A DNA stretch of 64,000 nucleotides from JBFWRK01 sp050248955 (GTDB taxonomy: Bacteria > Actinomycetota > Acidimicrobiia > Acidimicrobiales > Ilumatobacteraceae). This document shows, one piece after another, positions 26,857-34,416 of the stretch. Location of the stretch: assembly GCA_050248955.1 (NCBI GenBank), contig JBFWRK010000017.1, positions 30,701 through 94,700 on the forward strand, read 5' to 3'. Within the stretch, counting starts at the first letter, position 1. Each line of letters starts with the position of its first letter. Below the pieces are notes generated by a model, which did not search any database, had not been told where the DNA came from, and saw nothing but the letters and a program-made list of their open reading frames with translations. A program made the position numbers and the translations under genes.

Positions 26857-27734
26857 TTCGCGTCGCGATCATCCTGACGACGGCCGTGCTGCTCGCCGGC
26901 TGTGCGGACGACGAGCCGCCCGACACCTCGGACGCCGCCACGTCCCACGCCGTCGCCGCCCACGGCCTGACCGCCACCCTGCTCCAGTACCGGGAGGACG
27001 AGGTCCGCCACGAGCTCTCGATCAAGGTGCGCAACAGCGGGACCGAACCGGTGCGGATCATGGACCTGCGCTTGCTGTGGGACGGACTCGAGCCGGTCGA
27101 TCGGGTCGGGCAGGACCACCTGTTGGGCGTTGGTCAGGCCCTGGATCTGCGCGTGCCCTTCGGCGACGGCCGCTGTGCGAACGACTACTCGCTCGATCCG
27201 CCCTCGACGACCTCCGCAACGGGTGACGCCACGATCGAGCTGGCAGACGGCTCGACGGAGGCGGTGCAGATCCCGATCGACGACGTGGAGGACCAGCTCG
27301 GCCGGCTGTACCGCACCGACTGCCGGCGCCAGTTCGTGGCGTCCGTCGTGTCGCTCGAGCTGACCGGACCGTGGGAGCGGGTCGACCCGGGCGGTGAGGC
27401 GACGTTGCGCGGCGCACTCGCCGTCGAACGGCGTGCCCGCGACCGCACGATCACGATCCTCGACGTGGACGGCAGCGTGTTGCTGAACGTCCGTCCCACC
27501 GAGCCGATCGACGAACCGCTGCTCGTCCTCGGGCCGGACGACGATGCCGGCACCGTGCCGATCGACGTCACACCGGCGCGGTGCGACGCGCACGCGCTCG
27601 GCGAGAGCAAGAAGACGTACGTCTTCCAGCTGCAGGTCGATCTCGGCGACGGGCCGGAGGGCGTGGTCATCTCGCCCGACACCGCGACCGAGTCCGTGAT
27701 GTACCAGGTGATCCTCGACGGCTGCGGACTCTGA
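26850..27734 (+). CDS. Putative lipoprotein of unknown function
   Basis: A 294-residue protein with a lipoprotein signal (MPVRVAIILTTAVLLAGC) followed by an acidic linker and a domain rich in beta strands. No enzyme motif was recognised. Four Cys residues (in GRCANDY, TDCRRQF, ARCDAH and DGCGL) could form two disulfides outside the cell. ATG 26850 is preferred because it gives the most compact signal peptide; ATG 26814 and 26832 would add 6-12 residues. It follows pheA closely but is probably unrelated in function. Confidence 0.7.
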   Translation: MPVRVAIILTTAVLLAGCADDEPPDTSDAATSHAVAAHGLTATLLQYREDEVRHELSIKVRNSGTEPVRIMDLRLLWDGLEPVDRVGQDHLLGVGQALDLRVPFGDGRCANDYSLDPPSTTSATGDATIELADGSTEAVQIPIDDVEDQLGRLYRTDCRRQFVASVVSLELTGPWERVDPGGEATLRGALAVERRARDRTITILDVDGSVLLNVRPTEPIDEPLLVLGPDDDAGTVPIDVTPARCDAHALGESKKTYVFQLQVDLGDGPEGVVISPDTATESVMYQVILDGCGL

Positions 27735-27752
27735 TCCGCACGGATCGAGGAC

Positions 27753-28967
27753 TCAGTCGACCTGGCAGACGAGGCCCTTCAGGTACGCGGTCTCGGGGAT
27801 CGCGAGGTGCACCGGATGATCGCTCGCCTGGTGGAGGCGACCGATGATGCGTGCCTCGCGTCGGGCGTCGAGCGCCGCCCCGGCAACGACCTTCTGGAAG
27901 AGCAGCTCGTCGAGCAGTCCCGAGCACGAGAACGTGACGAGGATCCCGCCCGGATCGAGCAACTGGAACGCGATGAGGTTGATGTCCTTGTACGCCCGCG
28001 TCGAACGCTCGACCTGATCGGCGCGATGGGCGAGCTTCGGCGGGTCGAGGACGATCAGGTCGTAGCGCTCGCTCTGCGCTCGCAGCCGGCGCAGATCGGC
28101 GAACGCGTCGGCCTCGACGAGCTCTCCGGGTGGGCAACCGTTGCACTCGAGGTTGCGCGCGGCAAGTGCGAGCGCGGGACCTGACGAGTCGATCGACGTC
28201 GTCGACGTCGCCCCGGCGCGCGCAGCGACGACGGCGAACGCGCCGGTGTAGGCGAACACGTTGAGCATCCGCCGCCCCGCCGCGAGGTCGGCCACGGCGC
28301 GGCGGCTCTCGCGCTGGTCGAGGTAGAAGCCCGTCTTGTGACCGCGGCGGACATCGACGTAGTAGGTCGCGCCGTCCTCGACGAACGTCAGCAGTTCGGG
28401 AGGCTCGCTGCCGCGCATCAGCCCGACGCGCTGCTCGAGACCTTCGCGCTGGCGCATGTCGACGTCGGAGCGTTCGTACACGCCCTCGATGCCGGGGAGG
28501 GCGGCGAGCGCGTCGGCGATGGTGTCGCGCCATCGCTCGGCGCCGGCCGTGGTGAGCTCGGTGATGACGTGGGCGCCGTACCGGTCGGCGATGAGTCCCG
28601 GCACGCCGTCGGCCTCCGAGAACACCAGTCGCGCCCCGTCCGTCCGTGCCGTCAACGGGTCGCGCCGGCGCGCCGAGGCTGTGATCCGGTTGGCGACGAA
28701 GACGTCGTCGATGACGTCACCCTCGTCGAAGCTCCAGACGCGGGCGACGATCTGTGAGCTCGGGCTGTACGCCGCCCAGGCGAGGAACGTACCGTCCGCC
28801 GCCTCGACCGCGACGGTGTCGCCGGGTGCCGGCCGGCCGGCGACGCGAGCGACGGAGCCACTGAAGATCCAGGGGTGCCGCCGCCGCAGTGAGCGCTCAC
28901 GTCCGGCGCGCAGACGGAGGGTCGCGGGGGCCAGCACCAACCGGACACTACCGAGGCGACCCGGCAT
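27753..28967 (-). CDS. Class I rRNA methyltransferase, RlmI-like (m5C)
   Basis: A 404-residue protein with an N-terminal PUA-like domain (RHPWIFSGSVARV), a central RGHKTGFYLDQRESR segment, and a SAM-binding Rossmann domain with LNVFAYTGAF and the catalytic DPPKLAH. A Cys in TFSCSG fits the m5C-type mechanism. RlmI methylates C1962 of 23S rRNA in E. coli; the same target is inferred. ATG 28967 was chosen; GTG 28979 is an in-frame alternative. It converges on the preceding lipoprotein gene, with a weak GATCCG-CA-CGGATC hairpin at 27733-27746 between them. Confidence 0.85.
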   Translation of the reverse strand: MPGRLGSVRLVLAPATLRLRAGRERSLRRRHPWIFSGSVARVAGRPAPGDTVAVEAADGTFLAWAAYSPSSQIVARVWSFDEGDVIDDVFVANRITASARRRDPLTARTDGARLVFSEADGVPGLIADRYGAHVITELTTAGAERWRDTIADALAALPGIEGVYERSDVDMRQREGLEQRVGLMRGSEPPELLTFVEDGATYYVDVRRGHKTGFYLDQRESRRAVADLAAGRRMLNVFAYTGAFAVVAARAGATSTTSIDSSGPALALAARNLECNGCPPGELVEADAFADLRRLRAQSERYDLIVLDPPKLAHRADQVERSTRAYKDINLIAFQLLDPGGILVTFSCSGLLDELLFQKVVAGAALDARREARIIGRLHQASDHPVHLAIPETAYLKGLVCQVD

Positions 28968-29052
28968 GACATGTGGCACACATTCCGGCTCGGTCGTGAT
29001 TGCGGCCCGGCGGTCGACGCAGACTGGCGGACCCCCTACACCTGGAGCTCAG

Positions 29053-29691
29053 ATGTCACGTGTCAGCCGCCTCGTCCCTGCCCTTTGCGCGCTCGCGCTC
29101 GTTGCCGGCGCGTGCAGCGACGATGGCGACGAGACCACCGACACCGGGGCCGTGACCGAGGCGTCGACGACGGCGGCGGCCACGACGACGGCACCAGCGA
29201 CGACGGCACCAGCGACGACGGCGGCCGCGTCGACCACCACGGAAGCCGAGCCGACCACCACCGAAGCGGCGTCGCTCGGCTCGATCATCGAGGTGGCGAC
29301 CGAGAACGGCGAGTTCTCGACGATGCTCTCGCTCATCGATGCCGCCGGCCTGACCGAGCAGCTCGAGACGCAGCAGTTCACGCTGCTCGCGCCGACCGAC
29401 GAGGCGTTCCTCGCGTTCGGGCAGCCGGCCATCGACGCGCTCCTCGCCGATCAGGTCGCGCTGACGGCGCTCGTCGAGAACCACCTGCTGCCGAGCCCGC
29501 AGGATGCCGATCTCATCTCGGGCTTCATGAACGTGCTCACGGTCGCCGGTGCCTCACACGTCGTCGACGGCGCGGACATCGCCAGTCTCACCATCGGTGG
29601 TGCTCCGGTCGTGCAGCCCGACATCGAGGCCGACAACGGCATCGTCCATGGCATCGGAGCGGTGCTCGTGCCGGTGGCTCCCGCCGGCTGA
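29053..29691 (+). CDS. Fasciclin (FAS1) domain lipoprotein
   Basis: A 212-residue lipoprotein precursor: basic start, hydrophobic core and the lipobox-like VAGAC. A Thr/Ala-rich spacer of about 55 residues precedes one FAS1 domain with its typical H1 (FTLLAPTDEAF) and H2-like (DNGIVHGIGAVLVP) motifs. FAS1 proteins mediate adhesion or bind surface ligands. ATG 29053 has GGAG 5 nt upstream. The cognate promoter must lie in the 85 bp shared with the divergent rRNA methyltransferase gene. Confidence 0.9.
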   Translation: MSRVSRLVPALCALALVAGACSDDGDETTDTGAVTEASTTAAATTTAPATTAPATTAAASTTTEAEPTTTEAASLGSIIEVATENGEFSTMLSLIDAAGLTEQLETQQFTLLAPTDEAFLAFGQPAIDALLADQVALTALVENHLLPSPQDADLISGFMNVLTVAGASHVVDGADIASLTIGGAPVVQPDIEADNGIVHGIGAVLVPVAPAG

Positions 29692-29715
29692 CCGGCGACG
29701 CCGGCAGGATCTCGT

Positions 29716-31110
29716 TCAGGTCCGCGTCGTCCACCCGTCCCGTGTGAGCGGCATGGCCGTGGTGCCTGTCTCGTCAGGCACCACGCCGAGCACTTGGTGG
29801 ACGTTGAGCCCCCCGTCCTCGAACCCGACTGCCGACCCGGCCATGTAGAGCCGCCAGATCCGCGCCCGGGCCTCGCCCGCGAGCTCGACCGCCCGGTCCC
29901 ATTCCGCTTCGAGGTTCGCGACCCAACAGCGCAGCGTCAGTGCGTAGTGCTCGCGGAGCGACTCGAGGTCGCGAACCTCGAAGCCGGCGCGCTCCATCGC
30001 GAGCACCGTCGTGCCGACGTCGAGCAGCTCGCCGTCAGGGAAGACGTAGCGGTAGATGAAGCCGCGCTTGCTCATCTTGGAACCGTTGACGCTGGAGATC
30101 GCATGGTTCAACAGGCGGCCGTACGGGCGGAGCACCGAGCGCAGCACGCCGAAGTACTCGTCGATGCGCTCACTGCCGACGTGCTCGGACATGCCGACGG
30201 ACGAGATCGCGTCGAACGTCTCGCCGCGCAGGTCGCGGTAGTCCTGCAGGCGGATCTCCACGCGATCGGCGAGCCCGGCCTCGTCGACCCGCTTCCGGGC
30301 CGCCTCGGCCTGTGCCTTGCTGATCGTGACACCGACGACCCGCGCGCTGTGGTGTCGGGCGGCGTGCATCGCCATCGACCCCCAGCCACAGCCCACGTCG
30401 AGGAGCCGCTGCTCCGCACGTTCGTGGAGTCCGAGCTTGCGGCAGATCGACTCGAGCTTCGACGCCTGCGCGGACGCAAGATCCATGCCCGGCTCCGAGA
30501 ACCGGGCACACGAGTACGTCATGCTCGGGCCGAGCACGATCCGGTAGAAGTCGTTGCCGACGTCGTAGTGGTGGCCGATCACCTCGGCGTCGCGACGCTT
30601 CGTGTGGCGCCGCCAGCCGGCGGGGCGCGCTTCCTCCGGCGGGGGAGGAAGCGGCCGGCCGATCGCGCCGATCCGGCGGGCGGCGGCGACCGCGGCGAGC
30701 TTGTCCGACGCGCTCATCTTCACGTTCGACTGCGACACATCGCGCACCGCGGTGAGGACGGCATAGATGTCACCCTCGACCTCGAGATCACCGGCGACGA
30801 AGGCACGGCTGACCCCGAGCTCGTTCGGCGACCAGATCAGCCGGCGGAGTGCGTCAGCCGACCTCACGATGATCACGCCGACCGGATCGGCCGGCCCCAG
30901 TGAGCTGCCGTCCCAGAAGTCGAACCTGATCGTCAGCTTGCCACCGAGCATCGCCGTGATCAGCGGAGCGACCGATGCCGCAGCGCCGTTCGGCGGGCGG
31001 CTCGGTGCCCGTCCTTGCTGTGCCGGCGTCGATGCCGGCGTCGATGTAGGCGTTCGCAGCCTGGTGCGCTTCGCGTCGTCGCTTCGCTGCAGAGGTGCTT
31101 CCAGCGTCAT
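29716..31110 (-). CDS. Cyclopropane-fatty-acyl-phospholipid synthase family methyltransferase
   Basis: A 464-residue protein. After a low-complexity N-terminus of about 45 residues it shows a lipid-binding region and a SAM-binding domain with LLDVGCGWGSMAMHAA. Further family motifs are VIGHHYDVGNDFYRIVLGPSMTYSCA, SSVGMSEHVG and NHAISSV. Enzymes of this family add a methylene or methyl group from SAM to double bonds of membrane phospholipid acyl chains. A G-run about 5 nt before the ATG serves as ribosome site. No desaturase is adjacent. Confidence 0.9.
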   Translation of the reverse strand: MTLEAPLQRSDDAKRTRLRTPTSTPASTPAQQGRAPSRPPNGAAASVAPLITAMLGGKLTIRFDFWDGSSLGPADPVGVIIVRSADALRRLIWSPNELGVSRAFVAGDLEVEGDIYAVLTAVRDVSQSNVKMSASDKLAAVAAARRIGAIGRPLPPPPEEARPAGWRRHTKRRDAEVIGHHYDVGNDFYRIVLGPSMTYSCARFSEPGMDLASAQASKLESICRKLGLHERAEQRLLDVGCGWGSMAMHAARHHSARVVGVTISKAQAEAARKRVDEAGLADRVEIRLQDYRDLRGETFDAISSVGMSEHVGSERIDEYFGVLRSVLRPYGRLLNHAISSVNGSKMSKRGFIYRYVFPDGELLDVGTTVLAMERAGFEVRDLESLREHYALTLRCWVANLEAEWDRAVELAGEARARIWRLYMAGSAVGFEDGGLNVHQVLGVVPDETGTTAMPLTRDGWTTRT

Positions 31111-31179
31111 CGTCGCCCCCCGTTTGCTTGCCTTGAGCCCGACATCTTTTAGCAGGTGTGGACGAGGTCCTCGTCCGGG

Positions 31180-32262
31180 TTACCGGGACCCCGGCGGGAA
31201 CTCGAGGAGCACGTCACACGCATCGCCGAGGTCGAGGCCGTCGGTCGTCGAAGTGGCGAGGATCGCGAGCCCGTCGTGGTCGCGCAACCGTCGCCGGAAC
31301 GCCGTCTCGAGGTTCGCGTAGCGGTCATGGGCTTCGTCGACGTCGGTCCTGCGGCCGAAGAGCGCGTCGGCCTCGTCGAAGAGGAGGATCGCCCCGCTGC
31401 GTTCCGCCGCGTCGAACAGCTGGGCGAGCTGCTTCTCGGTCTCGCCGATGTACGCGCTGTCGACCCGGCCCAGGTCGACACGGTAGAGCGGCCGGCGCAG
31501 ATCGTTCGCGAGTGCCTCCGCGGCGGCCCGCTTCGAGGCGTCGTCGTCGCCGGCGAAGACGGCCGTCAACCCCCGCGACGCCGGTGTTCGGAGGGCAGTG
31601 CCCCACAACGGCGATGCGGGCTGCAGCGGGCCAGCGCGCTCGGCGATCTGTCTCAAGCTGTCGATCGCAGCGCGATCCGGTGCGAGCTGACCCCATGTCG
31701 AGACCGGCACCACCAGCTGTGCGAGTGGGCCGAGCGTGGCGGGTGTCGCGGAGCCGAGCAGCACGACTGCCAGCTCGTAGGCGGCCGAGATCCGGTAGCT
31801 CGTGCGGAAGGCCCGCCACACCTCGAACAGCGCGTCCGCGCCGAGGTTGAGCGGTGTGATGCGGAGCTGCTCGGTCTGTTCGTGGAGATCGCTGTCCGGC
31901 AGCTCCTCGGCGGTCGCCGCGAGGATCTCCGCCGGGGTGACGACGGGATGATCGTTGAGGATGCTCATCGCCCGGCCGAGCGACTCGTGGGCGATCGCCT
32001 CGTCGTCGGCATAGGCCGTGATGACGTAGCGGAGGTCGAGCGCGATGAGCCGGTTGTCGGACCGGTTGGCAACTCGTCCGAGCGGTACGGAGCTGCGCCA
32101 TGCCGTGTTCTGGACGGCGGAGTAGAGGTAGATGTTCAGTCGTCCGGAGCCGGTGGCCTCGCTCGCCCGGTCGAGCGGGAGCATCGTCACCTGGGGCGCC
32201 GTGCTCCGCAGCAGATGGCGGAGCGTCCGGGTGGCCGCGGCGACCGCAAGCGCGTTGCTCAT
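31180..32262 (-). CDS. Pvc16/DUF4255 domain fused to a degenerate AAA ATPase
   Basis: A 360-residue protein. Residues 1-190 match the DUF4255 (Pvc16_N) domain of contractile injection systems, where the protein caps the tube or sheath (LNIYLYSAVQNTAWRSSVPL...IALDLRYVITAYADD...LNDHPVVTP). Residues 210-360 match the AAA ATPase found in the same clusters: YIGETEKQLAQLFDAAE and Walker B ILLFDEADALFG are intact, but the P-loop reads GDDDASKR instead of GxxGxGK(T/S), and the C-terminal lid is missing. No sheath, tube or baseplate gene is nearby. ATG 32262 begins at the usual Pvc16 start. Confidence 0.75.
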   Translation of the reverse strand: MSNALAVAAATRTLRHLLRSTAPQVTMLPLDRASEATGSGRLNIYLYSAVQNTAWRSSVPLGRVANRSDNRLIALDLRYVITAYADDEAIAHESLGRAMSILNDHPVVTPAEILAATAEELPDSDLHEQTEQLRITPLNLGADALFEVWRAFRTSYRISAAYELAVVLLGSATPATLGPLAQLVVPVSTWGQLAPDRAAIDSLRQIAERAGPLQPASPLWGTALRTPASRGLTAVFAGDDDASKRAAAEALANDLRRPLYRVDLGRVDSAYIGETEKQLAQLFDAAERSGAILLFDEADALFGRRTDVDEAHDRYANLETAFRRRLRDHDGLAILATSTTDGLDLGDACDVLLEFPPGSR

Positions 32263-32344
32263 CGCGCCGACCGTACCCGCAGGTGAGGAGGCGTCGTGCC
32301 GGCCCTCCTGCGGCTCCGATCGTCCGGCGCGTAGGGTGCCGGTG

Positions 32345-33229
32345 ATGTTCGTCCACCTCATCGACGGCACGTACGAACTGTTCCGCCAGCACTTCGGGCA
32401 GGCCGCTCGCCACGACGATCCTGGTCCCTACGCGGCGACGGTCGGCGTGCTCGCGTCGACGCTGCAGCTCATCGGCGAAGGTGCCACCCACATCGGCGTC
32501 GCGTCGGATCACGTGATCGAGAGCTTCCGCAACGATCTGTGGCCCGGCTACAAGACGAGCGAGGGGATGCCTCCCGAGCTGCTCGAGCAGATCCCGGTGC
32601 TCGAGACCGCGCTCATCAAGATGGGTGTGACGACCTGGGCGATGGTGGACCACGAGGCCGACGACGCACTCGCCGCAGCGGCCGCCGTCGCCGACCGTGA
32701 CGAGCGCGTCGAGCGCGTGCTGATCCTCACGCCCGACAAGGACCTCGCGCAGTGCGTGCGCGGCACCCGGGTCGTGCAGCTCGACCGGCGCAAGAACGAG
32801 ATCCTCGACGAGCAGGGCGTGTGGGCGAAGTTCGGGGTCGGCCCGGGGTCGATCGCCGACTACCTCGCGCTCGTCGGCGACAGCGCCGACGGCTTTCCCG
32901 GATTGCCGGGTTGGGGCGCGAAGAGCGCGGCGACCGTGCTCGAGCGGTTCGGCACGATCGACGCGATCCCGCCCGACGCCGCCGCATGGCATCTGCCCGG
33001 CCTGCGAGGTGCGGCGAAGCTCGCGCAGACACTGGCCGAGCACCACGACCTCGCGATGCTTTTCCGCCGGATCGCGACCGTGGTCGACGACCTGCCCGTC
33101 GGCACGGTCGACGACTGGGAGTGGCGAGGGCCGCAGGATGGCTTCGGTGAGATCGCGGAACAGATCGGCGCGCCGCAGCTCCTGCCACGCTCCGAGCGGC
33201 TCGCGGCGAAACGACGCGGCGCGCCGTAG
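32345..33229 (+). CDS. 5'-3' exonuclease / flap endonuclease-like protein (H3TH)
   Basis: A 294-residue protein of the PIN-like 5'-nuclease family. It has the acidic metal-site motifs (DGTYELFR, DHEADDALA, LTPDKDLAQCV) and a helix-3-turn-helix DNA-binding segment (SIADYLALVGDSADGFPGLPGWGAKSA). Such proteins remove RNA primers or flaps; stand-alone versions often accompany a PolA, which is not in the window. The start is ATG 32345 (GTG 32342 also in frame). The gene is divergent from the Pvc16-AAA gene with about 80 bp between. Confidence 0.85.
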   Translation: MFVHLIDGTYELFRQHFGQAARHDDPGPYAATVGVLASTLQLIGEGATHIGVASDHVIESFRNDLWPGYKTSEGMPPELLEQIPVLETALIKMGVTTWAMVDHEADDALAAAAAVADRDERVERVLILTPDKDLAQCVRGTRVVQLDRRKNEILDEQGVWAKFGVGPGSIADYLALVGDSADGFPGLPGWGAKSAATVLERFGTIDAIPPDAAAWHLPGLRGAAKLAQTLAEHHDLAMLFRRIATVVDDLPVGTVDDWEWRGPQDGFGEIAEQIGAPQLLPRSERLAAKRRGAP

Positions 33230-33287
33230 GTCCGGTGGCGGCGTTGGTCCGGTGGCGCGTTGGTCCGGTGGCGGCGTTGGTCCGCCG
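33229..33287 (+). repeat. 17-nt tandem repeat directly after a stop codon
   Basis: GGTCCGGTGGCGGCGTT occurs at 33229 and 33262, with a 16-nt version (one base fewer) at 33246 and a partial fourth unit. The repeat begins at the last base of the exonuclease stop codon. No coding function is seen. Confidence 0.8.
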
Positions 33288-33320
33288 TGGTGGCGCCCGG
33301 ACGCCACGACACCCGCCAGC

Positions 33321-33434
33321 TGTGGTGACGGCCAGGCAATCTGCGGCACACGAGTGGTACCGCTGAAGGCTGCTGCCTTCCGGCCCTGACCTGATTCGCG
33401 GGCACACGTTGCACAGGACCCGACCGTCACCACA
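33321..33434 (-). ncRNA. ffs: Small signal recognition particle RNA (4.5S type)
   Basis: On the minus strand the segment contains the SRP RNA apical domain: AATCAGGTCAGGGCCGGAAG, then GCAGCAGCC, the near-invariant Ffh-binding hairpin. The two ends pair over 11 bp (TGTGGTGACGG with CCGTCACCACA), closing a long hairpin of about 114 nt as expected for the short bacterial form without an Alu domain. Ends are set by this stem; the true 5' end may lie several bases inside. It lies between the exonuclease gene and tRNA-Ser(GGA). Confidence 0.92.
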
Positions 33435-33522
33435 CCCAGCGGGTGTTGCAGTGGGTCAAAGCCTATCGGTCCGGTAACCTCGCCGGGCCAAGCGACAGGG
33501 CGGGATTCCGTTCCTGGCGTGA

Positions 33523-33610
33523 GGAGGGATGCGAGAGCGGCCGAATCGGCACGCTTGGAAAGCGTGTGAGGTGCAAGCCTCCGTGGGTTCGAATCCCACT
33601 CCCTCCGCCA
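33523..33610 (+). tRNA. tRNA-Ser(GGA)
   Basis: A class II tRNA with acceptor stem GGAGGGA/TCCCTCC, the anticodon loop TTGGAAA on a CACGC/GCGTG stem, a long variable arm, the T-arm GTGGGTTCGAATCCCAC and an encoded CCA (33608-33610). The final A is also the first base of the longest tadA reading frame. Confidence 0.97.
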
Positions 33611-34056
33611 TGACGGATGACGAGGCGATGGTCATCGCGCTGTCCGAGGCGCGGGCCGCCCTCGTCCACGGCGACGTGCCGGTCGGCGCCGTCGTCCTCC
33701 ATGGGGAGACCGTGGTCGCCCGACGGCACAACGAGCGCGAACAGCTGCAAGACCCGACTGCCCACGCGGAGCTGCTCGCACTGCGCGACGCCGCTGTGGC
33801 GCTCGGCCGCTGGCGGCTCGACGACTGCGCGCTCGTCGTGACGCTCGAACCCTGCGTGATGTGCGCCGGCGGGCTGATGAACGCTCGGATCGGCCGCCTC
33901 GTCTACGGCGCTGCCGACCTCAAGGCGGGTGCGACGGCGAGCCTCTACAACGTGTGCGCCGATCCGCGGATGAACCACAACCCCCCGGTCGTCCACGGCG
34001 TCAGGGCGGAGGAGGCGGCCGCGCTGCTGACCGAGTTCTTCACCGAACGTCGCTGA
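33610..34056 (+). CDS. tadA: tRNA-specific adenosine deaminase TadA
   Basis: A cytidine-deaminase-fold enzyme of 148 residues that converts A34 to inosine in tRNA(Arg)ACG. The zinc and catalytic motifs are present: TAHAELLAL (His ligand and catalytic Glu) and TLEPCVMCAGG (two Cys ligands), plus the family's NARIGRLVYGA. The longest start, ATG 33610, uses the terminal A of the tRNA-Ser CCA; ATG 33628, six codons in, would avoid the overlap and still gives a normal TadA start. It sits between two tRNA-Ser genes and is likely co-transcribed with the first. Confidence 0.92.
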   Translation: MTDDEAMVIALSEARAALVHGDVPVGAVVLHGETVVARRHNEREQLQDPTAHAELLALRDAAVALGRWRLDDCALVVTLEPCVMCAGGLMNARIGRLVYGAADLKAGATASLYNVCADPRMNHNPPVVHGVRAEEAAALLTEFFTERR

Positions 34057-34119
34057 GTCATCTCGCCCACTGACGGCGCGGCCTGGGAGCGCGCGGTGCC
34101 ACCAGATAGAGTTCGACCC

Positions 34120-34204
34120 GGAAGGGTGCCCGAGCGGCCAAAGGGACACGCCTCGAAAGCGTGCGAGGTGCAAGCCTCCGTGGGTTCAAATCCCACCCCT
34201 TCCG
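34120..34204 (+). tRNA. tRNA-Ser(CGA)
   Basis: A class II tRNA with acceptor stem GGAAGGG/CCCTTCC, anticodon loop CTCGAAA on the same CACGC/GCGTG stem, a long variable arm nearly identical to that of tRNA-Ser(GGA), and T-arm GTGGGTTCAAATCCCAC. CCA is not encoded. Confidence 0.96.
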
Positions 34205-34217
34205 CGGATGGGTCCGC

Positions 34218-34271
34218 AGCGGTCCGTGACGAGCTCCTCAGGCTCCGCGTGAGAGTCCATCACGGACCGCT
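34218..34271 (+). terminator. 12-bp inverted repeat after tRNA-Ser(CGA)
   Basis: AGCGGTCCGTGA (34218-34229) pairs perfectly with TCACGGACCGCT (34260-34271) around a 30-nt loop, 14 nt past the tRNA. No T-tract follows, so it is a terminator or processing hairpin only by position. Confidence 0.4.
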
Positions 34272-34388
34272 CGGATTCGTTGCCCGGGCTGCTCTTACGC
34301 GACCCCCCAGAAAGCGGCTGTGGGTGGGCTGTGCACAACCGTGCCCTGGCATCAACGAATGTTGGAGCTACCGGAGAAGGTCCAAGTT

Positions 34389-34398
34389 TAGACGTCTA
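34389..34398. promoter_or_regulatory. Palindrome upstream of the Fic gene, possible operator
   Basis: TAGACGTCTA is a perfect 10-bp palindrome 18 nt before the GTG start of the Fic gene, in an unusually A+T-rich leader (34380-34412). The Fic protein has a probable winged-helix C-terminus, so autoregulation at this site is possible. Confidence 0.35.
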
Positions 34399-34416
34399 TT
34401 GTTGTAGCTTGAACTC

